The notes under the pieces: generated by a model
The model's database searches: none
Seen by the model: only the letters and a program-made list of their open reading frames with translations
What the model was told of the DNA's origin: nothing
Source of the DNA: an uncultured Pseudomonadota bacterium
Lineage (GTDB): Bacteria; Pseudomonadota; Gammaproteobacteria; Burkholderiales; Methylophilaceae
NCBI GenBank assembly: GCA_903854305.1
Contig: CAINWC010000026.1
Span: 1 to 12,622, forward strand
Length of the DNA stretch: 12,622 bases
Reading direction: 5' to 3'
Program-made: the position numbers and the translations under genes
Part shown: positions 1 through 7,095 of the stretch, piece after piece
Layout of the letters: every line of letters starts with the position of its first letter
Numbering within the stretch: the stretch's first letter is position 1

Positions 1-249
1 ATCTGCAATAAATGCGATCAATTCCTCTGAAATGTCAGAGAAATGTGGTTTGTCTTGCAAAAACTCAAGTGAAATACCATGTACCTCTTGCGCACCTTGA
101 TCAATGTCACGCTCAGGGTTCAAGTAGTAATGAAAATGCTGCTTAGTCAAACGACGATTAATCACCTCCACTGCGGCAATCTCAATGACGCGATGGCCCT
201 GGGCGTGGTATAAGCCGGTAGTCTCAGTATCTAAAAATATTTGACGCAT
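1..249 (-). CDS. dnaQ: DNA polymerase III epsilon subunit, 3'-5' proofreading exonuclease (N-terminal part)
   Basis: The reverse strand from 249 to the window edge encodes 83 residues beginning [13 protein letters not shown]. This contains the ExoI motif of DEDD exonucleases (metal-binding D7 and E9 in DTET), followed by the HRVIEIAAVEV segment and an NPERDID...VHGIS segment that match DnaQ. The family member removes mismatched 3' nucleotides within the Pol III core in the cytoplasm. The remaining exonuclease motifs and the C-terminal clamp- and alpha-binding tail (about 240 residues in E. coli) lie outside the window. The ATG shares one base with the rnhA stop codon (TAATG), so translation is probably coupled to rnhA. 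The reading frame is intact as far as it can be seen. Identification is firm from the N-terminus alone. Confidence 0.95.
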   Translation of the reverse strand, partial: MRQIFLDTETTGLYHAQGHRVIEIAAVEVINRRLTKQHFHYYLNPERDIDQGAQEVHGISLEFLQDKPHFSDISEELIAFIAD

Positions 250-722
250 TATTTGCCATTCCCTTGCAACACTTGATCGACCCCTTGATTCGCCAGCATG
301 TCCGCACGCTCATTACCGACATTGCCTGCATGGCCCTTTACCCAAACCCATTGCACAGTATGTTGTTGTGCTAACACATCTAAAACACGCCATAAGTCAT
401 CATTTTTGACCGGCTTTTTATCTGCGGTACGCCAATTACGGGCTTTCCATCCAATAATCCACTCAGTCATGCCTTTTTGCACATACACGGAATCTGTAAA
501 CACTTTGGCATGGCATGTGCGTTTAAGTGCCTCTAAGGCACGAATCACCGCAGTGAGCTCCATACGATTATTGGTGGTTAATATTTCACCGCCAAACAAC
601 TCTTTTTCATGACCATCGTAACTAATCCAAGCGCCCCACCCGCCTGGCCCTGGATTACCTTTACAGGCTCCATCAGCATAAATTTCAACTTCGGTCTTAA
701 TACTCATATTATTTTTTGTCAT
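249..722 (-). CDS. rnhA: Ribonuclease HI
   Basis: This encodes a 157-residue protein, close to the 155 of E. coli RNase HI. The enzyme cuts the RNA strand of RNA-DNA hybrids such as R-loops and primer remnants. The four catalytic acidic residues are all visible: D17 in [15 protein letters not shown]55 in NNRMEL, D77 in FTDSVYV and D141 in NERADMLA. The active-site histidine is H131 in VKGHAGN. A tryptophan- and lysine-rich stretch (residues 88-106) fits the basic handle region of the bacterial enzyme. Two starts are possible, ATG at 722 or ATG at 707 (M6). Neither has a good Shine-Dalgarno sequence, so the first five residues are uncertain. The gene lies 68 bases after the methyltransferase gene and overlaps dnaQ by one base, suggesting one transcript. 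Confidence 0.97.
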   Translation of the reverse strand: MTKNNMSIKTEVEIYADGACKGNPGPGGWGAWISYDGHEKELFGGEILTTNNRMELTAVIRALEALKRTCHAKVFTDSVYVQKGMTEWIIGWKARNWRTADKKPVKNDDLWRVLDVLAQQHTVQWVWVKGHAGNVGNERADMLANQGVDQVLQGNGK

Positions 723-790
723 TTCAAAAGTGCAATATCAGCATTTTAATCGCCTTTGAGTCAAAACGATGATTCAAAATGACCAAAAGT

Positions 791-1570
791 TTATTTCTTT
801 TGTGTCGGCTTAGATTGTGACGGACTTGCTATCAGCGTCGATGTTAAAGGCGTTACTTTCCAGATAGGTTTAATAGGCGTCATGCCTACCACGCGTTTTT
901 TGGCCACTATAAAATACACGCCACCAAGCACTGAACAACAATGTTCACCTAACTTATCCATAAAAGCAGCGTGTTTTTGCCAGGTTGATTGATCAAATGG
1001 CGGAATATGGCAGCACATTTCAATCGATATAATCTCAAAACCCATAAGCGCCAGCCAATCTTTCATCCGCACCAAGCCAATAAACTTACCATTCCACGGA
1101 TAAGCCTGATTGTTAGAAAGGAATTTATTAAATCTGGCAGTCGCGCCCCAAGTGCTTAGCGGATTAAACCCTGAAATTAAGAGGTGTCCTTCTGGCATCA
1201 TCACTCTTGCCGCTTCACGCAAGGTTTGATGTGGACGTTCACTAAACTCTAAACAGTGCGGCAATAACAAAATATCCAAACTTGCTTCTACAAAGGGCAA
1301 AAAATCATCGCAACAATTCAAATGGACTTTAAATGGAGTCTCGATATCTTCGGATGCTTTATAACGATTGGGAATGCGTGAATTACGCAAAAGATCCATC
1401 TGCAAGGTGCCCATTTGAACGGCATTAAATCCAAACAAATCAAATACGGCTTGATCATACAACGCTTGCTCTTTAGCCTGCAAATACTGACCCGCGGTCG
1501 AATTAAACCATTGCTGACGCAAGTCGGCTTGAACCAATTTTTTATAATTTGGATTAGAGGCTGAGTTCAT
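791..1570 (-). CDS. Class I SAM-dependent methyltransferase, YafS-like
   Basis: This encodes 259 residues from ATG at 1570. A longer frame opens at a TTG at 1579, but the ATG has a GAG a few bases upstream and is preferred. The core looks like the Methyltransf_11 fold: an acidic strand end near residues 84-93 (LNCCDDF), then LDILLLPHCLEFSE (98-111), the REAARVMMPEG helix and turn, and LLISGFNPLSTWG (130-142). The usual glycine-rich SAM loop is replaced by AVQMGT (50-55). From memory, related proteins in this family share that departure, so I do not read it as decay. The substrate is unknown. A YafS gene also sits beside rnhA, dnaQ and gloB in E. coli, which supports the assignment. The C-terminus (from about residue 228) is a low-complexity tail rich in S, T, P and K. 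Confidence 0.85.
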   Translation of the reverse strand: MNSASNPNYKKLVQADLRQQWFNSTAGQYLQAKEQALYDQAVFDLFGFNAVQMGTLQMDLLRNSRIPNRYKASEDIETPFKVHLNCCDDFLPFVEASLDILLLPHCLEFSERPHQTLREAARVMMPEGHLLISGFNPLSTWGATARFNKFLSNNQAYPWNGKFIGLVRMKDWLALMGFEIISIEMCCHIPPFDQSTWQKHAAFMDKLGEHCCSVLGGVYFIVAKKRVVGMTPIKPIWKVTPLTSTLIASPSQSKPTQKK

Positions 1571-1613
1571 ATAGCTCAAAATACAGATGAATCGTCATTA
1601 AACATAATCTCTA

Positions 1614-1642
1614 TTGACATTTATTCCGCTAGAACAAATCAT
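1614..1642 (+). promoter_or_regulatory. Candidate sigma70 promoter of gloB
   Basis: A perfect -35 hexamer TTGACA lies at 1614-1619. With a 17-base spacer the -10 position is AATCAT (1637-1642), which matches TATAAT at four of six positions including the important second A and last T. Transcription would begin at about 1649-1650, on or next to the chosen gloB start codon. The -10 is weak, so this is a moderate call. Confidence 0.45.
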
Positions 1643-1649
1643 AGTCGGT

Positions 1650-2450
1650 ATGCAACATACATTACAAATTATACCCATTCCAGCTTTTAAGGATAATTAT
1701 ATCTGGCTAATCCACAATGGTCGCCAAGCCGTTATTGTAGACCCTGGTGATGCTACGCCGGTACTGGAAACCTTAAATCGTTTAGATTTAAGACTGGCCA
1801 CTATTTTAATCACACATCATCATCATGACCACATTGATGGCATTTCAGCCCTGCTTGAAGCTTTTCCTGAAACAACCATATATGCACCAAAGCAAGAGAA
1901 ATACGGCTTTAAGCACAAGCCTGTAAGCGACACTGATGTTATTGAGTTGGCTGAGTTTGGCATTAAATTTACGGTCATTGATGTTCCAGGTCACACGCTC
2001 GGTCATGTTGCATACTTCATGGAGCCTAACGCGAAAAATCGTGACGAAAACGATCTCGACAATGTAATACTTTGTGGTGACACCCTATTTGGCGCTGGTT
2101 GCGGCAGATTGTTCGAAGGAACTGCTGCGCAGATGCTTTCCTCTTTGAATAAATTAGCCGCTTTACCACCAAGCACGCAGGTGTATTGCACACATGAATA
2201 CACTTTGCATAACATCAACTTTGCGTTGAGATTAGAACCGAATAATCAAGCACTCATTCAACGTCATTCAGATACCCTTAGATTACGAAATTTACAGCAA
2301 CCCAGTTTACCTTCAACCATTGGCTTAGAGCTTGCCACCAACCCGTTTTTACGTTGCAATAGTCAAGAAATACAATCCGCACTACATCTTAAAAACGCAA
2401 CTAATTTAGAAGTTTTTAGCGCCATCAGAGAGTTAAGAAATCATTACTAA
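1650..2450 (+). CDS. gloB: Hydroxyacylglutathione hydrolase (glyoxalase II)
   Basis: This encodes 266 residues from ATG 1650, slightly longer than the roughly 250 of E. coli GloB. The enzyme hydrolyses S-D-lactoylglutathione to D-lactate and glutathione, the second step of methylglyoxal detoxification. It is a metallo-beta-lactamase-fold protein. Visible metal ligands are the THHHHDH motif (55-61), H115 in the GHTLGH motif (114-119), D144 in GDTLF and H182 in CTHEYT (180-185). GCGRLFEG (150-157) and NPFLR near the C-terminus are typical of glyoxalase II. The frame could begin at a TTG at 1614, but homologues start at about M-Q-H-T-L-Q-I, and that TTG is part of the -35 hexamer. There is no clear Shine-Dalgarno sequence before 1650. 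The gene is divergent from the methyltransferase gene, with 79 bases between them. Confidence 0.95.
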   Translation: MQHTLQIIPIPAFKDNYIWLIHNGRQAVIVDPGDATPVLETLNRLDLRLATILITHHHHDHIDGISALLEAFPETTIYAPKQEKYGFKHKPVSDTDVIELAEFGIKFTVIDVPGHTLGHVAYFMEPNAKNRDENDLDNVILCGDTLFGAGCGRLFEGTAAQMLSSLNKLAALPPSTQVYCTHEYTLHNINFALRLEPNNQALIQRHSDTLRLRNLQQPSLPSTIGLELATNPFLRCNSQEIQSALHLKNATNLEVFSAIRELRNHY

Positions 2451-2498
2451 TCATTGGGATAGCGCATATTCATAAAGTTATTTTTAAATAGATTTAAC

Positions 2499-2528
2499 TT
2501 GACTCTGAGCGCTTTTTTTCGCTATGAT
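2499..2528 (+). promoter_or_regulatory. Strong sigma70-type promoter of the mltD operon
   Basis: TTGACT (2499-2504) and TATGAT (2523-2528) are separated by 18 bases, each one base from consensus. Transcription would start at about 2535, leaving a leader of about 23 bases before ATG 2558. It lies in the 107-base gap after gloB and would serve mltD and the closely spaced transporter genes behind it. Confidence 0.7.
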
Positions 2529-2557
2529 GACGCAATATTTTGACTTTGAGCGTTTTC
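2499..2557 (+). repeat. Pair of 18-bp direct repeats 41 bp apart at the mltD promoter
   Basis: TTGACTCTGAGCGCTTTT (2499-2516) recurs as TTGACTTTGAGCGTTTTC (2540-2557), matching at 15 of 18 positions. The first copy carries the -35 hexamer; the second runs up to the base before ATG 2558 and includes the GAG that could act as ribosome binding site. The 41-bp period is close to four helical turns, so both copies would face the same side of the DNA. The role is unknown. Confidence 0.6.
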
Positions 2558-4345
2558 ATGTTTCACTTATTTATCCTACGCGCCTGTCACTTCAAGCTGA
2601 ATATTTTAACAATCATTCAAAGACCGCTTTACTATATTTTATTGCCTGGGATTATTGCAATCACCTTACTGGCAAACAATCTCGCCTATGCAGAATCTAA
2701 TGTTGCTGGCGAAGAAATCATCATTTATGCTGACGATACATTTAAACCAGCACCCAGAGATTTAGGTAGCAAAGACTTAACAAATGACAATTTAGGTGCT
2801 ATAAAATCAGGCAAAAGCCGCTTAGTTGATTCACTAGATACACAACTTCATGATCATGTGAATGAACAACAAGATGTCATCGCCATTGGTAGTGACGATT
2901 TATGGCAACGCATTAAAGATGGTTATGGCATGCCCGATTCAACATCGCCCCTCGTTGCTAATCACGAACAGTGGTACAGATCACGCCCTGACTACATAAG
3001 TCGCATGGTAGAACGCAGCCAACGATACCTATTTCACATTGTGGAAGAGGTTGAAAAACGCGGCATGCCGACTGAAATTGCATTTTTACCCATGATAGAA
3101 AGTGCATACAACCCGCAGGCTTATTCAAGTGGACGCGCCTCTGGCATTTGGCAATTTATTCCATCTACCGGCAAAAATTTTGGATTAAAACAAAACTGGT
3201 GGGTAGACAACCGACGTAACGTTACCTTTGCAACAGATGCCGCGCTGACCTATTTGCAAAAGTTATATACGATGTTTGGTGCTTGGGATCTAGCACTGGC
3301 TGCCTACAATGCGGGCGAAGGTACTGTTGGACGCGCGATTGAACGTAACAAAAGACTTGGTTTGCCAACGGATTATGAGAGCCTGAACTTACCGCCTGAA
3401 ACAAAAAATTACGTCCCGAAATTACAAGCCATTAAAAACTTGATGACCAATCCTGGTGATTACGGACTAAAAATCCAAACCATTGCCAACACCCCCTATT
3501 TCGCTAAAGTTTCGGCTCCCACTCAGATAGATGCGCATTTGGCTGCTAAACTGGCTGAAATCACTGACGAGGAGTTTCTTGCGCTGAATCCAAGTTACAA
3601 TCGACCAGTCGTGACAAGTAGCGGCGATAAACATGAGTTGCTATTGCCAATATTATCGGCACAAACCTTCAGGAGCAACTTGGCAACTTATGATAAGCCA
3701 CTGGTGAGCTGGCAGACTTACTTTGCAAAACGTGGCGAACGCCTAGAAAACATTGCATCAAAATTTGGCATTCAATTGGCAAAGTTGCGTAATGTAAACA
3801 ATTTGCCTGCCCAAAATAAAATTAAAAACGCTTCTACTATTTTGGTGCCTAATGGTAATACCGCTGATTTTAATGCTACAAAAGCAACGATCGCGACTGT
3901 AGATCCGGCTTCACCGAGTGAGCCAAACAATAGCTTTACCGTGAAGCAAGGCTCTGACAATATAGATCTATCAGGCGCTGAAAATAATAATGCATCGAAC
4001 ATTGCAGACAATAATAAAGCCGAAACTGAATCTGCAAGGCAACATAGCGTTACACATAAAGTTAAAAAAGGCGAAAATATGCAATCTATAGCCAAACATT
4101 ACGGCGTAAGTGTTAAACAAATTATGGCTTCAAGTTCGTTAAAGAATAATCGGGTAAAAACCGGCCAACTGTTAACCATTGCCTCAGCGACTGATGATGC
4201 AAAAGCTTCTAAACATCAAGCCAAAGGCACGCGTACTGGAAAAAACGGGCATGGGAAGGCATTAAATTCACACATCAAATCAAGCCGTCTCAAGGGTAAA
4301 TCCCACACTAAAACAGCTTCTGTAAAACATAAGCACCATAAATGA
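2558..4345 (+). CDS. mltD: Membrane-bound lytic murein transglycosylase D, with LysM repeats
   Basis: This encodes 595 residues from ATG 2558, which has GAG seven bases upstream; a TTG at 2540 is a less likely start. The enzyme cleaves the MurNAc-GlcNAc bond of peptidoglycan, leaving 1,6-anhydroMurNAc ends, in the periplasm. A hydrophobic segment (about 24-42) ends in AYA, a plausible signal peptidase I site after residue 45. The SLT domain (about 150-270) shows the catalytic glutamate E181 in IESAYNP, GIWQF (196-200) and AAYNAGEG (248-255). A degenerate LysM lies at about 384-432 and a clearer one at about 500-542 (HKVKKGEN...). The last 50 or so residues are very rich in lysine and histidine. 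It is longer than the 452-residue E. coli protein, and no lipobox cysteine is apparent. It is followed after 19 bases by the substrate-binding protein gene. Confidence 0.93.
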   Translation: MFHLFILRACHFKLNILTIIQRPLYYILLPGIIAITLLANNLAYAESNVAGEEIIIYADDTFKPAPRDLGSKDLTNDNLGAIKSGKSRLVDSLDTQLHDHVNEQQDVIAIGSDDLWQRIKDGYGMPDSTSPLVANHEQWYRSRPDYISRMVERSQRYLFHIVEEVEKRGMPTEIAFLPMIESAYNPQAYSSGRASGIWQFIPSTGKNFGLKQNWWVDNRRNVTFATDAALTYLQKLYTMFGAWDLALAAYNAGEGTVGRAIERNKRLGLPTDYESLNLPPETKNYVPKLQAIKNLMTNPGDYGLKIQTIANTPYFAKVSAPTQIDAHLAAKLAEITDEEFLALNPSYNRPVVTSSGDKHELLLPILSAQTFRSNLATYDKPLVSWQTYFAKRGERLENIASKFGIQLAKLRNVNNLPAQNKIKNASTILVPNGNTADFNATKATIATVDPASPSEPNNSFTVKQGSDNIDLSGAENNNASNIADNNKAETESARQHSVTHKVKKGENMQSIAKHYGVSVKQIMASSSLKNNRVKTGQLLTIASATDDAKASKHQAKGTRTGKNGHGKALNSHIKSSRLKGKSHTKTASVKHKHHK

Positions 4346-4364
4346 GTATTAATCGAATTAAATA

Positions 4365-6041
4365 ATGTTAAGTAAACCACATCAATATGGCTTAAAAAAA
4401 CTTGCGCTTATCGCATTGATTGCTATATTGATTCCAGCCTGCGGAGACTCTTCTTCCAGCAATCAAGCTAACAACCGAATGGATTACACTAAAAGTTATC
4501 CCGCAAAAAATGGCGGTACACTCATTGAGGCAATGACTGGCGAGCCGAGCGGCTTAATCGCAATGATTGCCGGTGAATCTGCGGCATCTGCAATTGCTGG
4601 CAATATTTTCAACAGCCTGCTCAAATACGATAAAAATCTGGACTTAACCGGGGAATTAGCCCAATCCTGGGATATCTCTAACGATCAAAAGACCATCACG
4701 TTCCATCTGAAACCTAACCTTAAATGGGCTGATAATCAACCTTTGACCAGTGATGACGTGTTATTCACTTGGCAAAAAGTCACGGATGAAAAAACACGCA
4801 CACCTTATGGCTCAGACTTCAAATTGGTCACCAAAGCTGAAACGCCAGATGCGAATACATTTCGCGTAACTTATGCAGCGCCGTATGCACCAGCATTAGA
4901 TACATGGGCCGGTTTGCATATTTTGCCAAAGCACTTACTTAAAGACCAAGATATTAATACCACCGCGTTTGCGCGCCATCCAGTAGGTAGTAGCTATTAC
5001 CAATTAGACCGCTGGAAAAATGGTCAGTATCTAAAGCTCACACGCAACGTGAATGCCACGCAAGGCCAAGCCAAAATCGATAATTTACTGTCTCGCATCA
5101 TTCCCGATAAAGCAGCGCAATTTTTAGAGCTTAGTGCAGATAATATTGACTCTATGAGCCTCAACCCTATTCAATACGCTAGAATTTTTCCAGCGAGACC
5201 AGACCTGAATAAAAACATCGCTCTCTACAGAGAGCTAGGTAACAGCTACACCTACTTAGGCTTTAACCTGAAACGTAAACCGTTTGATGACATTCGCGTC
5301 AGACAAGCCATTAACTATGCGATCAACAAACAAGAAATCATTGACGGTGTGTTATTAGGTCTTGGCGAACCAGTTGCATCGCCGTATAAGCCAGGCACAC
5401 GCTGGAGCAATCCTGCGCTCAGACCTTATCCCTACGACCCAAACAAAGCAAAAGCCTTGTTAAAAGAAGCTGGTTATGAAGACCACAATGGTGATGGCAT
5501 TGTAGATAAAGATGGCAAGCCATTCAGTTTTGAAATTCTCACCAATCAAAACAAAGAACGTGAAATGACTGCGGTTTTAATACAGCGCCGCCTTAAAGAT
5601 GTGGGCATCAATGCAAACATTCGCGTATTAGAGTGGGCGAGCTTTCTAGGCCGATTTATTAAACCCAAAGAATTTGATGTCGTAGTATTAGGTTGGAGTT
5701 TATCGCTAGACCCGGATCAATACAGCATCTGGCATTCTAGCCAGCAAGCACCTGGTCAATTTAACTTTATTAGCTACAGTAACCCACGCGTAGATAAACT
5801 ATTAGAAGCAGGTCGTCTGGAACTTGATCCTGAAAAGCGCATGAAAATCTACCATCAGTTTTCAACGATATTATTAGAAGATAGCCCAGTCGTATTTCTA
5901 TCTGCGGGCTATGGCTTATCCGCCATTCATAAACGTGTAAGAGGTATTAGCAACCCAGCACCACCTGCGGGCATTGGCTATAACACTTATGAATGGAACA
6001 TTCCAAGCGCATATGCTAGAAATGAAATGAGTGAGCATTAA
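4365..6041 (+). CDS. ABC transporter family 5 substrate-binding lipoprotein (peptide type)
   Basis: This encodes 558 residues. The N-terminus has a short basic region, a hydrophobic core and IPAC with cysteine 26, which fits a lipoprotein signal although proline at -2 is less usual. An S/N-rich linker follows. The SBP_bac_5 signature is clear at 98-139 (LAQSWDISNDQKTITFHL, then a DDV motif), and the family continues with YLGFNLKRKPFDD, VRQAINYAINK and a C-terminal lobe. Such proteins deliver oligopeptides, dipeptides, nickel or similar ligands to a two-permease importer; the ligand cannot be read from sequence. Residues 373-384 (DHNGDGIVDKDG) resemble a calcium-binding EF-hand loop. It starts 19 bases after mltD and ends 34 bases before the first permease, so it is probably in the same operon. 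No obvious Shine-Dalgarno sequence precedes the ATG. Confidence 0.9.
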   Translation: MLSKPHQYGLKKLALIALIAILIPACGDSSSSNQANNRMDYTKSYPAKNGGTLIEAMTGEPSGLIAMIAGESAASAIAGNIFNSLLKYDKNLDLTGELAQSWDISNDQKTITFHLKPNLKWADNQPLTSDDVLFTWQKVTDEKTRTPYGSDFKLVTKAETPDANTFRVTYAAPYAPALDTWAGLHILPKHLLKDQDINTTAFARHPVGSSYYQLDRWKNGQYLKLTRNVNATQGQAKIDNLLSRIIPDKAAQFLELSADNIDSMSLNPIQYARIFPARPDLNKNIALYRELGNSYTYLGFNLKRKPFDDIRVRQAINYAINKQEIIDGVLLGLGEPVASPYKPGTRWSNPALRPYPYDPNKAKALLKEAGYEDHNGDGIVDKDGKPFSFEILTNQNKEREMTAVLIQRRLKDVGINANIRVLEWASFLGRFIKPKEFDVVVLGWSLSLDPDQYSIWHSSQQAPGQFNFISYSNPRVDKLLEAGRLELDPEKRMKIYHQFSTILLEDSPVVFLSAGYGLSAIHKRVRGISNPAPPAGIGYNTYEWNIPSAYARNEMSEH

Positions 6042-6075
6042 ACCATGCGCTATTATTTTACACGCCAACTTCATC

Positions 6076-7095
6076 ATGCTTAAATACTTACTCAAACGCG
6101 TTTTCTGGATGATTCCATTGTTAATTGGCATCAGCCTGATTTCATTTTTCATCATGCATCTAGCGCCTGGCGACATCACGACGAGCGAAGCCAGCTTTAA
6201 TCCAAAAGCCAGTGAAGAATCGCGGCAAAAATTACGCGAGTTATATAGCTTAGATAAACCAGTGATTGTGCAATATGGTTTATGGGTAAAACGTATGGCA
6301 ACGTTAGATTTCGGCACGTCTTTCGCGTCGCATCAGCGACCTGTATTTTGGCAAACCAAAGATAAAGACGGCAACATTAGCTTAGGCATGATTCAGGAAG
6401 CGTTGCCAATTACCCTACTCATCAATGTATTGAGTCTTGTATTAATCATAGGCGTCGCGCTGCCCTTAGGCATAATTTCAGCACTGAAACAAAATCAATT
6501 AGCAGATCGTGGCATCACCTTATTCGTATTTATCGGCTTTGCCATTCCAGGCTTTTGGCTTGCACTCATGCTAATGTATTGGATGGGTGTGCAACACGCT
6601 TGGCTACCGATTTCAGGGCTAGAAAGTATGGGGCACGAAAATATGCCTTGGCTTTCTCGAACAATCGATACGCTTAAGCACTTAGTATTGCCCGTGTTTA
6701 TTTCTGGGTTAACTGGCCTAGCTGGTATCTCTCTGTTTGTCCGCAACGGCATGTTGGAAGTGCTACATCAGGATTACATTACCACGGCACGCTCAAAGGG
6801 TTTAAACGAAAATCGTGTCATTTATGGTCATGCCCTACGCAATGCTCTACTTCCATTGATTACTATTTTTGGTCTCAGTATTCCAGGGTTGATTGGTGGC
6901 TCAGTGATCGCTGAGAGTATTTTTGCGATTCCGGGTATGGGTAAGTTGTTTTATGACGCGGTATTAATGAGAGATTTTCCAGTCATCATGGGCATTTTAA
7001 CCATAGGTGCAGTACTCACATTGATTGGCAACTTATTGGCAGACATTGCTTACGCTTGGGCAGACCCTCGTGTCAGGCGCGGAGTGATGCAATGA
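6076..7095 (+). CDS. ABC transporter permease, OppB/DppB type
   Basis: This encodes 339 residues from ATG 6076. The frame extends up to a GTG at 6031 overlapping the previous gene, but homologues begin at about MLKYLLKRVFWMIP, so 6076 is preferred although it lacks a ribosome binding site. It is an inner-membrane pore subunit. The first membrane span is about 9-29, followed by the HLAPGD and DFGTS (78-82) motifs typical of DppB-type permeases. About five more spans follow. The EAA loop that contacts the ATPase is at about 236-260 (TTARSKGLNENRVIYGHALRN). A short charged stretch around 92-104 (WQTKDKDGNISLG) seems longer than in the usual DppB periplasmic loop. The stop overlaps the next start as ATGA. 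Confidence 0.93.
   Translation: MLKYLLKRVFWMIPLLIGISLISFFIMHLAPGDITTSEASFNPKASEESRQKLRELYSLDKPVIVQYGLWVKRMATLDFGTSFASHQRPVFWQTKDKDGNISLGMIQEALPITLLINVLSLVLIIGVALPLGIISALKQNQLADRGITLFVFIGFAIPGFWLALMLMYWMGVQHAWLPISGLESMGHENMPWLSRTIDTLKHLVLPVFISGLTGLAGISLFVRNGMLEVLHQDYITTARSKGLNENRVIYGHALRNALLPLITIFGLSIPGLIGGSVIAESIFAIPGMGKLFYDAVLMRDFPVIMGILTIGAVLTLIGNLLADIAYAWADPRVRRGVMQ
7081..7084 (+). promoter_or_regulatory. Shine-Dalgarno GGAG fixing the second permease start
   Basis: GGAG lies seven bases before ATG 7092 and inside the end of the preceding gene. It favours this start over an in-frame upstream start at 7056, which would add 12 residues (MGRPSCQARSDA) unlike DppC proteins. Confidence 0.7.

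Noticed and set aside
5916..6317. Open frame of 133 codons on the minus strand across the binding protein and permease junction
   Set aside because: It is antisense to two confident genes and shows no family motif.
7056..7091. Twelve-residue upstream extension of the second permease
   Set aside because: It lies fully inside the first permease gene and lacks similarity to DppC N-termini, while ATG 7092 has a well-placed GGAG and an ATGA overlap.
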